A DNA stretch of 64,000 nt, taken from positions 2,232,001 to 2,296,000 of the forward strand of contig NZ_CP065377.1 of the NCBI RefSeq assembly GCF_019967995.1. The letters run 5' to 3'. The notes below the pieces were generated by a model. The model was not told where the DNA came from. It searched no databases and saw only the letters and a program-made list of their open reading frames with translations. Position 1 is the stretch's first letter; every line of letters begins with the position of its first letter. Position numbers and translations under genes: made by a program. The DNA is from Faecalibacterium prausnitzii. Lineage in GTDB: Bacteria > Bacillota > Clostridia > Oscillospirales > Ruminococcaceae. This document shows, in pieces, positions 51,257 to 59,494 of this stretch.

Positions 51257-53122
51257 ATGCCTCTCCGCACCCTCCCGGAGCAGGCTTTCCGCCGCCGGGC
51301 GCGGATGGTTGCCGTGGTATTCTGCGCCGTCTGCCTGGGGCTGGCGGCGCGGCTGTTTTATTTGCAGCTGCGCACCAGCCGCTGGTACGCCGACCGTGCC
51401 CTCGGCCAGCAATTGCGGGACACCGTCGTGCCCGCGGACCGGGGCAAAATCTACAGCGCCGACGGCGTTCTGCTGGCGGCGAACAGCAGCTGCTGGACGC
51501 TCCGCGCCTCGCCCCGCGAGATGCCAGACGACAAGCTCTCCCTCGCCGCCGAGGGCCTTGCAGACATCCTGGACCTCGACGCGGCCAGCCTGCTGGAATC
51601 GTTCCGCGACCGCCGCTCCAACGACTGCCTGCTCCGCTACCGGGTGGACCGCACCACCGCCGACCGGGTGCGGGCGTTCTGTGAGGCCAACGGCATCACC
51701 GGCATCCGCATCAATCAGGACTCCAAACGGTGGTATCCGCAGGGGCAGTTCCTCGCGTCGGTGCTGGGGTTCACCAATGTGGACAACGCCGGGGTCTCCG
51801 GGCTGGAGCTGCAGTACGACGGCCTGCTCACCGGTGAGAACGGCGTGGTGCTGACTGCGGTCAACGCCTGGGGCTACACGCTGGAACAGAGCTACGAGAC
51901 CGAGCGTTTTCCCACCGAGGGCGACGGCCTGCGGCTGACCATCGACACCCAGATCCAGCACTATCTGGAAAACGCGCTGGGGTACGCGGTGCAGGAGCAC
52001 CATGTGGCCGCGCGGGCCGTGGGCATCGTGATGGACGTGAACACCGGGGCCGTTCTGGCCATGTCCACCACCCCCTCCTACGACCCCAACGAGCCCCGCG
52101 TCATCGCAGACGAGGCTGTCCGGAACCAGGTGGAGAGCCTTTCCGGCGAGGCGCGCCGTGCCGCCCTGCAGCTGGCCCAGCAGACCCAGTGGCGGAACAA
52201 GGCCGTCAGCGATCTCTACGAGCCGGGCAGCGTCTTCAAGCTCATCACCTGCGCCGCCGCGCTGGATGCCGGGGCCATCACCCGGCATTCCAGTTTCTAC
52301 TGCGGCGAGTCCATCTCGGTGGCCGGGACGCGGTTCCACTGCGCCAACCACAAGCGCCACGGGGCCCAGACCGTGACCCAGGCGCTCGAAAACTCCTGCA
52401 ACCAGAGCTTCATCCAGATCGGTGCCCGGCTGGGCAGGGAGGCTTTCTGCAACTACTTCGCCGCCTTCGGCCTCCGGGAGCCCACCGGCATCGACCTGCC
52501 CGCAGAGCCAAAGAAGAGCCTGTACTACACCGCCGACCGGATGGGCCCGGTGGAGCTGGCCTCCTGTGCCTTCGGGCAGAGCAGCAAGATCTCCTACCTC
52601 GAAATGGCAGCGGCCGTCTGCGCCGTAGTCAACGGCGGGAAGCTGATGCGGCCCTACGTGGTCTCCGACATCCTCGCGCCGGATGGGAGCCTCATTGAGC
52701 ACATCGGCCCCGCCTGCACCCGGCAGGTGCTCAAAGCCGAGACCAGCGCCGTCATGCGGGAGATGATGGAGGCCGTCGTTCTCTACGGCGGCGGACGGAA
52801 CGCACAGATCGCGGGCTACCGGGTGGGCGGCAAGAGCGGCACCAGCCAGAAGCTGGACAGCGCCGACGAAAAAGCCCGCATCGCCAGCTTTGTGGCCGTG
52901 GCCCCCATCGACGACCCGCAGTTCCTCTGCCTCGTCTGCCTTGATGAACCCCACAGCTGGACCACCGCCGGCGGCAGCCTCTCGGCCCCCGTCTGCGCCG
53001 AGGTGCTGGAACAGACTCTCGTTTACAAGGGCATCCCCCGCGCCGCCGTACCGGATGCAGCTGCCTCCGAGCCCACCGCCGCCGACCTCCCCGCCGACGG
53101 CGACAGCTTCGATGGTGCCTAA
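51257..53122 (+). CDS. class B penicillin-binding protein (FtsI/PBP2-like)
   Basis: A 621-residue transpeptidase that cross-links peptidoglycan at the division site. One N-terminal helix (about residues 17-36) anchors it; the pedestal domain contains D-R-G-K-I-Y-S-A-D-G-V-L-L-A. Penicillin-binding motifs are complete: S-V-F-K (Ser325, Lys328), S-C-N (380-382) and K-S-G-T (526-529). The Ala/Ser-rich tail lacks PASTA domains, favouring FtsI over PBP2x/SpoVD. It is divergent from ftsW by about 100 bp; SEDS protein and class B PBP act as a pair. ATG 51257 follows AGGGAG. Confidence 0.93.
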   Translation: MPLRTLPEQAFRRRARMVAVVFCAVCLGLAARLFYLQLRTSRWYADRALGQQLRDTVVPADRGKIYSADGVLLAANSSCWTLRASPREMPDDKLSLAAEGLADILDLDAASLLESFRDRRSNDCLLRYRVDRTTADRVRAFCEANGITGIRINQDSKRWYPQGQFLASVLGFTNVDNAGVSGLELQYDGLLTGENGVVLTAVNAWGYTLEQSYETERFPTEGDGLRLTIDTQIQHYLENALGYAVQEHHVAARAVGIVMDVNTGAVLAMSTTPSYDPNEPRVIADEAVRNQVESLSGEARRAALQLAQQTQWRNKAVSDLYEPGSVFKLITCAAALDAGAITRHSSFYCGESISVAGTRFHCANHKRHGAQTVTQALENSCNQSFIQIGARLGREAFCNYFAAFGLREPTGIDLPAEPKKSLYYTADRMGPVELASCAFGQSSKISYLEMAAAVCAVVNGGKLMRPYVVSDILAPDGSLIEHIGPACTRQVLKAETSAVMREMMEAVVLYGGGRNAQIAGYRVGGKSGTSQKLDSADEKARIASFVAVAPIDDPQFLCLVCLDEPHSWTTAGGSLSAPVCAEVLEQTLVYKGIPRAAVPDAAASEPTAADLPADGDSFDGA

Positions 53123-53123
53123 C

Positions 53124-53146
53124 AAAAAAGACCGCCGAAGCGGTCT
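53124..53146 (-). terminator. xpt terminator
   Basis: AGACCGC-CGAA-GCGGTCT (53129-53146); the T-run is on the minus strand. Confidence 0.7.
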
Positions 53147-53158
53147 GAAGGTTCGTGG

Positions 53159-53752
53159 TTAATTTTGCTGCGGCTGCTCGCGGAACCGGATCTCACCGGT
53201 GGCCGCATCCATGGACTCGACGATGGCGAGGCTCTCCAGCTGGATGCCCTTGCTGCGGATCAGCTCGCCGCCCTGCTGGAAGCCCTTCTCGACGGCGATG
53301 CCAATGCCCTCGACGGTGGCCCCGGCCTCATTGGCCAGTTCCAGCAGGCCCATCAGGGCGCAGCCGTTGGCCAGGAAATCGTCGATGATGAGGACATGGT
53401 CTTCCGGGGTGAGGAACTTTTTGGAGACGATGACGTTATAGATCTTTTTGTGGGTGAAGGACTGGATCCGGGTCTCGTAATTGTTGTAGTCCAGATTGAT
53501 GCTCATGGACTTTTTGGCAAAGACCACCGGCACATTGAACTCGCTGGCAACCACTGCTGCAATGCCGATGCCGCTGGCTTCAATGGTCAGCACTTTGTTG
53601 ATGGGCTTGCCTGCAAACAGGCGCTTCCACTCTTTTGCCATCTCGCGGAACAGCGGGATGTCCATCTGGTGGTTGATGAAGCTGTCCACCTTCAGCACGT
53701 TGCCCTCGCGCACGATGCCGTCCTTGCGAATCCGATCTTCCAGCAGTTTCAT
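53159..53752 (-). CDS. xpt: xanthine phosphoribosyltransferase
   Basis: A 197-residue purine salvage enzyme making XMP from xanthine and PRPP. The family start M-K-L-L-E-D-R-I, the I-E-A-S-G-I-G segment and the PRPP loop [11 protein letters not shown] (about 125-135) match Bacillus Xpt. Length is standard. A longer frame to 53797 is rejected since ATG 53752 follows GGAGG. I see no purine riboswitch in the short leader, although many Firmicutes xpt genes have one. Confidence 0.94.
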   Translation of the reverse strand: MKLLEDRIRKDGIVREGNVLKVDSFINHQMDIPLFREMAKEWKRLFAGKPINKVLTIEASGIGIAAVVASEFNVPVVFAKKSMSINLDYNNYETRIQSFTHKKIYNVIVSKKFLTPEDHVLIIDDFLANGCALMGLLELANEAGATVEGIGIAVEKGFQQGGELIRSKGIQLESLAIVESMDAATGEIRFREQPQQN

Positions 53753-53799
53753 TTCAGTCTCTTCCTCCAAGCTTTTGATACAGCATTTCGATTTCACCT

Positions 53800-53829
53800 A
53801 GTATACCGGATTCCACTACCGGATTTCAA
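53800..53829 (-). promoter_or_regulatory. xpt promoter
   Basis: Minus-strand TTGAAA (53824-53829), 18-bp spacer, TATACT (53800-53805). The spacer contains a direct repeat of ATCCGG. Confidence 0.65.
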
Positions 53830-53851
53830 GGTCTTTTGGGCAATTTCTCTC

Positions 53852-53879
53852 TTGTTTTCTCCAAAAATTCGAGTATACT
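53852..53879 (+). promoter_or_regulatory. promoter of the patatin-like gene
   Basis: TTGTTT (53852-53857), 16-bp spacer, TATACT (53874-53879). Confidence 0.65.
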
Positions 53880-53975
53880 GAAGGTAATCCTCGGAATACG
53901 AGGCCGAGGAGCTGCGGAGGTTGTGGAGAGCCTCCCGCACTGTGGGATACGAAGGACAAGAAGGAGCAATACCAT

Positions 53976-54845
53976 ATGAAAACAGGATTGGTCTTGGAAG
54001 GCGGCGCGATGCGGGGTATGTTCACCGCAGGCGTTCTGGATGTGCTGATGGAACATGACATCACGGCAGACGGTGCCATCGGCGTGTCGGCCGGTGCCGT
54101 GTTCGGCTGCAATTACAAGTCGCATCAGATCGGCCGCGCCATCCGCTACAACACCCAGTACTGCAACGACCGGCGCTATGCCAGCTTCAAGAATCTGCTG
54201 CGCACCGGCAATCTGTACAGCGAACAGTTCTGCTATCACGATGTCCCCGAAAAGCTGGACCCGTTTGACGAAACGACCTTTGCGGCCTCGCCCATGGATT
54301 TTTTCGTCGTCTGCACGGACGTGAAGACCGGCGAACCCATTTACCACAAATGCCGCACGGGTGACGCCGAGGATGTCCGCTGGATGGAGGCATCGGCTTC
54401 CATGCCGCTGGCCGCCAGGATCGTCCAGATCGGCCACTACGGCCTGCTGGACGGCGGCGTCGCCGACTCCATCCCCATCCGCTTTTTTGAGTCCATCGGC
54501 TACAAGCGCAATCTCATCATCCTGACCCAGCCCAAGGGCTTCGTCAAGAAGAAGAACCCCCTGCTGCCCGCCATCCGGGCGCGGTATCTGCGCTATCCGG
54601 CCTTTGTGGAGGCCGTGGCCGACCGCCACGAGCGCTACAACGAGACGCTGAGCTACATTTCCATGCTGGAACAGGCCGGTGCCGATTACGTCATCCGCCC
54701 GCCCATCCCGCTGGAGATCGGCGCCATGGAGCGTGACCCCGATCAGCTCCGCCGCGTCTACGAGACCGGCCGCGCCGTGGCACAGATCCAGATCGACAAG
54801 ATCAAAGCCTTCCTCGACGCCGCCAAGGCGGAACCGGAAGCCTGA
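53976..54845 (+). CDS. patatin-like phospholipase
   Basis: A 289-residue serine lipase-like protein with the patatin dyad: oxyanion loop G-G-A-M-R-G-M-F (9-16), nucleophile Ser in G-V-S-A-G-A (about 38-43) and Asp in D-G-G-V-A-D-S-I-P (about 161-169). Members of this bacterial clade (often annotated DUF6363/RssA-like) act in the cytoplasm on lipids or thioesters; the substrate is unknown. A good AAGGAG site precedes ATG 53976, and a strong terminator follows. Confidence 0.92.
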   Translation: MKTGLVLEGGAMRGMFTAGVLDVLMEHDITADGAIGVSAGAVFGCNYKSHQIGRAIRYNTQYCNDRRYASFKNLLRTGNLYSEQFCYHDVPEKLDPFDETTFAASPMDFFVVCTDVKTGEPIYHKCRTGDAEDVRWMEASASMPLAARIVQIGHYGLLDGGVADSIPIRFFESIGYKRNLIILTQPKGFVKKKNPLLPAIRARYLRYPAFVEAVADRHERYNETLSYISMLEQAGADYVIRPPIPLEIGAMERDPDQLRRVYETGRAVAQIQIDKIKAFLDAAKAEPEA

Positions 54846-54854
54846 CAGACAGCA

Positions 54855-54906
54855 AGCCCCGCCCTGCATCGCACACATTTCCCGTGCGGCGCAGGGCGGG
54901 GCTTTG
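54855..54906 (+). terminator. terminator after the patatin-like gene
   Basis: AGCCCCGCCCTGC pairs with GCAGGGCGGGGCT, followed by a short T-run. Confidence 0.88.
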
Positions 54907-55116
54907 TTCGTGATCGGCGGGCATTGTGGTCAAACGACCCTGGCAAATGACCTTTCACCCAGGCATCTGTCACATGGTAAAGTCGGAAAAGATGTTTACT
55001 ATGGACAATCCCATTGGTTCTGGTTCAATCCTCTCCTATCCAAAGGAACGCCTATCGAAGTAACCATTGACCCCCAAAAACCAGAAAGAAGCATTGTTGC
55101 CTCCTGGGAAATTTAA
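54905..55116 (+). pseudogene. coding-like fragment, C-terminal end of an unknown protein
   Basis: A frame without a plausible start reads ...H-G-K-V-G-K-D-V-Y-Y-G-Q-S-H-W-F-W-F-N-P-L ... P-E-R-S-I-V-A-S-W-E-I and stops at 55116 directly before a terminator. Composition and the terminator suggest the 3' end of a former gene. Lower GC than its neighbours. Not recognised. Confidence 0.4.
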
Positions 55117-55158
55117 GAAAAACGGTGACGTTCCGCATTGCGGAAAGTCACCGTTTTC
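55114..55158. terminator. bidirectional terminator before lnpA's 3' side
   Basis: AAAAACGGTGACTTTCC-type stem (55118-55133 with 55143-55156) with flanking A- and T-runs, 50 bp from the end of the GH112 gene. Confidence 0.8.
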
Positions 55159-55209
55159 TCTTATGCTGTGCAGTGATCGTTCACTACACGGATGGATAAG
55201 AAGGAGAAC

Positions 55210-57369
55210 TTAAATTTCATACCATCTGATTTCATTGGCATCCAGATGCAGGTCAAAGCTGTTGCCATCCGTCGTATAAACTGTGGTATCCTGCGGCTCG
55301 TACGTGTTGTTCACCACGCAGTACTTGCCGTTTTTGACGTAGGCGTGCACCTCCACGTTGTAGTTGGAGCTGAACCATGTATGCAGTTCCTCCTCGCTGT
55401 GGGCACTCCACAGGATAGCGCGGTAAAGGGTGCGGCTGTTGGCAAAACTGTAAGGCACACCGCTGATGTACACGGCACGACCCTTGCCGAAATCATGCGC
55501 CGCCATCTGCACTTCCTTATTCCGCTGCACCAGCACTTCCGTGCCTTCCAGGGCATAAATGTTCTTCTTTCCCTCACCGAAGTCGATGGTCTGGTCAGCA
55601 TCCTGCAAGATGAAATGATTCGGATGCTCTTCCCAGTTGTACTTGTCGTAGTTGAGGGTGAAGCCGTTTTCTTCCTCTACGCCCAGCACGCTGGCAAGCT
55701 GGAGAATGTGGCCCTGATACGGGTGACCGGACGGTTCTCCAACGCCAATGAAGCCGCCGCCGTTCCAGACGAACCGGCGAATGGCGGCGGAGATCTCCGG
55801 GTCTTCCCACCAGATACCGCCAGTGTGGGCGGTGTCGGCATCGCCTACATTGATGATGACATCCACCGTTTCCAGCAGCTTCGGATCATTCTTGATATCC
55901 TCAAAGCTGATAAATTTCACATCAAACGGTGCGCCGGACAGCATTTCGATCACGCCCGAATAGCTGTAATTCTGCTTGTAGTAGAGGGCATGATGCACCA
56001 TGTGACAGCCCCATGCCCGCATTTTACCCCAGCAGTTCAGCACAGCCACCCGTTTGACACAGTAAGGCGTAGTGCCCTTGATATTCTCATACAGTTCGCG
56101 GAACTCGTTGCAGACGCTCTCCACGTAGTCCACGAACTCCGGGAACTGCAATGCCAGCTTCAGATAGCCGCCATAGCCGATGCGGTCGATGGGCTTGCGC
56201 AGGATAGCGCGGCGGGCTGTGACCCAGTTCTCCTTGGCTTCCCGCACCGGGTCGCCGCCCTCGTGGAAGGTGTCGGGGAAGAAGTACGGCAGGAAACGGC
56301 CCTCGGTGTACTTCACGCCCTCAATGTCAGAGATCAGGCGCAGCGTGGAGCCGTTGCCCACGCTGCCCACCACGGCATCCAGCCCGATGGTCTTGAACTC
56401 CGGCATGAAAGGCTCGGTGCCGATCCAGTGATCGCCCAGGAACATCATGGCCTCGCACCCGCACGCGTGGGTGATGTCCACCATCTCTTTGGCCAGCTTT
56501 GCGACTTCCCGCCGCTGGAACGCCTGAAAATCACGGTATTCCCTGCTGGGTACGCGATACTGGTTGTTGTAGTAGCCCTGGTCGATGATATACTCCGGGC
56601 GGAACTTGTAACCCACTTCCTGCTCAAACTGATTGAGGATATAGGGGCTGACGGAAGCAGAATAGCCATACCAGTCCACGAATTTTTCCCGCTTGAGTTC
56701 ATCGAAGATCAGGGTGAACTGATGGAAGAACGTGGTATAGCGGATGACGTTCACATACGGATGCTCTGCAATGAATTTCCGCAGACGCTCCATGGAATAT
56801 TTGTGGGTTTTCGGCTGGCGCACATCAAACGTGATCTGATGCTCGAAATTCGTCCAGCCGTTGGTGGTGGCATTGTACATATGCACCGGGTCCCAGATGA
56901 GATAGGCAAGGAAGCTCACGGTATACTCATGGAACGGCACCGCCTGCACGGTCACGCTGCCATCCGCATAGCTCCATTGTTCTGGCGGCACAGGCTGACC
57001 CGTGGAGCGATCCATGACCTCCCACCAGCGGGTGATGTCATCGTGATCGTTCACTTTCATCAGCTCCGGGCTGATGCCTTTCATCAGAGGGATGGTCACG
57101 GTGTCGCCGGGGGCGGTGTAAAAGCCGGTCATGATGTAGCACTGCTGCACCTCGTCCGGGTTTGCTTTGGCCCATGCGTTATCCTTGCGCGTGGTATAAT
57201 AGGTGGAATAGATCTTTGCATCGGCGTTTTTCAGTTCCTGCGGGAAATCCGTACCATCGCAGTCACGGATGGCATCCGCGCCCCACTTTTTCAGAATCTC
57301 CAGCGTTTCGGGCACCACATCCAGGTCAGTCGGAATGGTAACGCGCCCGGTCTTGCACTTATCTTCCAT
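55210..57369 (-). CDS. lnpA: 1,3-beta-galactosyl-N-acetylhexosamine phosphorylase (GH112)
   Basis: A 719-residue cytoplasmic phosphorylase that splits lacto-N-biose (Gal-beta-1,3-GlcNAc) or galacto-N-biose (Gal-beta-1,3-GalNAc) into galactose-1-phosphate and the N-acetylhexosamine. The opening G-R-V-T-I-P-T-D-L-D-V-V-P-E-T and A-D-A-I-R-D-C-D-G-T are diagnostic of GH112. Asp313 in F-L-G-D-H-W-I-G matches, from memory, the general acid Asp313 of the Bifidobacterium longum enzyme. Last gene of the importer operon; the kinase for its sugar product is encoded at 62170-63279. ATG 57369 follows GAGAGGAAA. Confidence 0.94.
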   Translation of the reverse strand: MEDKCKTGRVTIPTDLDVVPETLEILKKWGADAIRDCDGTDFPQELKNADAKIYSTYYTTRKDNAWAKANPDEVQQCYIMTGFYTAPGDTVTIPLMKGISPELMKVNDHDDITRWWEVMDRSTGQPVPPEQWSYADGSVTVQAVPFHEYTVSFLAYLIWDPVHMYNATTNGWTNFEHQITFDVRQPKTHKYSMERLRKFIAEHPYVNVIRYTTFFHQFTLIFDELKREKFVDWYGYSASVSPYILNQFEQEVGYKFRPEYIIDQGYYNNQYRVPSREYRDFQAFQRREVAKLAKEMVDITHACGCEAMMFLGDHWIGTEPFMPEFKTIGLDAVVGSVGNGSTLRLISDIEGVKYTEGRFLPYFFPDTFHEGGDPVREAKENWVTARRAILRKPIDRIGYGGYLKLALQFPEFVDYVESVCNEFRELYENIKGTTPYCVKRVAVLNCWGKMRAWGCHMVHHALYYKQNYSYSGVIEMLSGAPFDVKFISFEDIKNDPKLLETVDVIINVGDADTAHTGGIWWEDPEISAAIRRFVWNGGGFIGVGEPSGHPYQGHILQLASVLGVEEENGFTLNYDKYNWEEHPNHFILQDADQTIDFGEGKKNIYALEGTEVLVQRNKEVQMAAHDFGKGRAVYISGVPYSFANSRTLYRAILWSAHSEEELHTWFSSNYNVEVHAYVKNGKYCVVNNTYEPQDTTVYTTDGNSFDLHLDANEIRWYEI

Positions 57370-57387
57370 AGTTTTCCTCTCTTATCC

Positions 57388-57579
57388 TCAATCCTGATAG
57401 GTTGCGTTGTAAATGGCCAGTACCGCCAGCAGCAGTGCCACGCCCACAAGCATGATGCCAAGCCCTGCCAGCTGTCCAGTCATTTTCCAGCCTGCCACCA
57501 CCAATGCAACGGACAGCACAAACAGCACGATCATCAGCACGATGCGCAGGGCAGGATGCGTTTTCCAGAATGTTTTCAT
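57388..57579 (-). CDS. small two-helix membrane protein in the LNB operon
   Basis: A 63-residue protein with two hydrophobic helices (about residues 12-30 and 36-56), a basic N-terminus and a short polar tail. It sits between the second permease (11 bp) and lnpA (18 bp), so it is surely cotranscribed. It resembles the small DUF6903-type proteins I recall beside sugar importers in Firmicutes; that assignment is tentative. It may be an accessory subunit of the importer. Confidence 0.7.
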   Translation of the reverse strand: MKTFWKTHPALRIVLMIVLFVLSVALVVAGWKMTGQLAGLGIMLVGVALLLAVLAIYNATYQD

Positions 57580-57590
57580 GTTTTGTCACC

Positions 57591-58487
57591 TTATCCTTTC
57601 AAGCCGCCCACCGTCATGCCCTGCGTCAGCTGCTTCTGCACACAGATGTACAAAATCAGAGTGGGCAGCATCACCAGCACAAGACCTGCGTACATGGTGC
57701 CGTACTGCGCAGCACTCTGCTGAGCCTGCATCAGATTCAGCAGACCCACCGGCAAAGTACGGGGTGCGTTGGTGGAACTCATCAGGGTCATGGAGATGAT
57801 GTACTCATTCCAGAAAGACAGGAAGTTGAACAGAATAATGGTGATGATAGACGGCTTCGCCATTGGGAAAATGATACGGGTCATTGTAGAGAAATAGCTG
57901 GCACCGTCGATGTAGGCTGCTTCTTCAAAGTCGTGGGGCAAAGTGGCAAAATAGCCCGACAGCAGATAGATGGTAAAGGGCAGCGCCGTAGCTGCATACA
58001 CGACCGCCAGAACGAACAGGTTGTTCAGCAAAAAGCCGCTGCCGATATGGTTTTTCAGCCACACATCACCATCACGCAGCATCAGGAAGATGGGAACTAC
58101 GATATAGTTGACATTGATGAACAGACCTGCCATAAACAGCGTGTTCAACAGCTTGCACCCCTTGAACCGGAAACGGGACAGGCAGTAAGCTGCCGGCAGC
58201 GCAATCACCAGCAGCAGCACCAGAGCCAGTGCTGTGACCAGAACGGAGTTGAGCATATATTCGCCCATTTTGGCTCCATTCCACGCATTGACGAAGTTCT
58301 GCCAGTAGAATCCGGCAGGCAGTGCCCACGGATTTCCGTAGAACTCCGAGTTCTGCTTGATGGATGCCATAAACACCCATGCCACCGGCACAATGATCGT
58401 CACAGCCAGCAGGATCAGCACAAAATAGATAAAAAATTTGTACAGCCCCTCCGCCGAACGGGAGGATTTTTCTTCCGTTTTCTTCAT
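57591..58487 (-). CDS. carbohydrate ABC transporter permease (MalG type), LNB operon
   Basis: A 298-residue membrane subunit with six helices and the EAA loop E-E-A-A-Y-I-D-G-A-S-Y-F-S-T-M-T-R-I-I-F-P-M (about 195-216). The tail ...Q-L-T-Q-G-M-T-V-G-G-L-K-G is typical of the MalG/UgpE group. It pairs with the upstream MalF-type permease; the ATPase is absent from the operon. Substrate inferred as LNB/GNB from lnpA and nahK. Confidence 0.92.
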   Translation of the reverse strand: MKKTEEKSSRSAEGLYKFFIYFVLILLAVTIIVPVAWVFMASIKQNSEFYGNPWALPAGFYWQNFVNAWNGAKMGEYMLNSVLVTALALVLLLVIALPAAYCLSRFRFKGCKLLNTLFMAGLFINVNYIVVPIFLMLRDGDVWLKNHIGSGFLLNNLFVLAVVYAATALPFTIYLLSGYFATLPHDFEEAAYIDGASYFSTMTRIIFPMAKPSIITIILFNFLSFWNEYIISMTLMSSTNAPRTLPVGLLNLMQAQQSAAQYGTMYAGLVLVMLPTLILYICVQKQLTQGMTVGGLKG

Positions 58488-58498
58488 AGTTTTCCTCC

Positions 58499-59383
58499 TT
58501 AAAATTCCAGCGGTTCACGGCTGGTAGCACGATTGACACAGGCAGACAAGGCGAACGAGAACAGGAAGATAACCACACCGATTGCCATGCTGTAACCGTA
58601 CAGACCTGCATCTTTCTGGCTGTACATATAGTTCAGAGCCACATCCGAGGCACCGTTCGGCCCGCCGCTGGTCATCGCCTTGACGAACAGGAACGCCATA
58701 TTGATGGTGGAAATGATAAAGAAGGTCAGGGTGGTACGGATGTTCGTCCAGACCAGCGGAATCGTGATCTGGAAGAACTGGGTCAGACGGCCCGCTCCGT
58801 CCAGATTGGCACTCTCGTACAAGCTGGCAGGCACCGAGGACATGGAAGCCATATACATCACCATATAGTAGCCCACAGCCTGCCAGACCATTGCAATGAT
58901 GATGGACGGAATGACCAGCTTTTCGCCTTTCCAGAGGATAGGGTCAGTCATATCCCGGAACAGCCCGATGATGCTGTTCAGCATGCCGTTTTCCGGCTTA
59001 TAGATGGCAGAGAAGATACCGGAGATGACGACCACAGACAGGATGTTGGGGATGTAGAAAATGATGCGGAAAAAGTTCTGGCCCTTGATTTTTTCGCGGG
59101 TCAGGATGGCTGCAAACACCAGCGCAAACGCAAAGGTGATGATGGTAACGACCACCACCAGCAGGATCATGTTCTGCATGGAGCGGATGAACTGGGTGTC
59201 CTTCAGCAGATGCTGAAAGTTTTTCAGCCCGACAAAGGTTTCGTTTGGCGAGTAGGCTCCACGCTCATACAGGCTCATGCGGAACACATTGAGGGTCGGC
59301 AAGATCATAAAAATAAAAAACAGGATGGTGGCCGGTGCCACACAGAGGAACACGAACCGTTTGCGGCTTTTGTCAGATTTCAT
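58499..59383 (-). CDS. carbohydrate ABC transporter permease (MalF type), LNB operon
   Basis: A 294-residue membrane subunit with six helices; N-terminal basic segment then V-A-P-A-T-I-L-F-F-I-F, and the EAA loop E-S-A-N-L-D-G-A-G-R-L-T-Q-F-F-Q-I-T-I-P-L (about 200-220). Its start is placed at 59383 (ATG-AAA-TCT), since a longer frame would run into the terminator hairpin at 59421-59453. Eleven bases separate it from the next permease. Confidence 0.92.
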   Translation of the reverse strand: MKSDKSRKRFVFLCVAPATILFFIFMILPTLNVFRMSLYERGAYSPNETFVGLKNFQHLLKDTQFIRSMQNMILLVVVVTIITFAFALVFAAILTREKIKGQNFFRIIFYIPNILSVVVISGIFSAIYKPENGMLNSIIGLFRDMTDPILWKGEKLVIPSIIIAMVWQAVGYYMVMYMASMSSVPASLYESANLDGAGRLTQFFQITIPLVWTNIRTTLTFFIISTINMAFLFVKAMTSGGPNGASDVALNYMYSQKDAGLYGYSMAIGVVIFLFSFALSACVNRATSREPLEF

Positions 59384-59420
59384 AGACAAACCGTTCCTTT
59401 CTACTGGAATCCAGAAACCC

Positions 59421-59453
59421 AAAAAAGCGGAGGCGGTCAAAACCGCCTCCGCT
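59421..59453 (-). terminator. terminator between the binding-protein and permease genes
   Basis: AGCGGAGGCGGT pairs with ACCGCCTCCGCT (minus strand), followed by six T. Leaky termination here would leave more binding protein than permease mRNA. Confidence 0.85.
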
Positions 59454-59494
59454 GGGCAGGGCCTTGGAAGCTGTTTTCGGATGCAGCTTCGTTC

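Noticed and set aside
53753..53850. Purine riboswitch upstream of xpt
   Set aside because: The leader after the promoter is under 50 nt and lacks the three-stem purine aptamer sequence.
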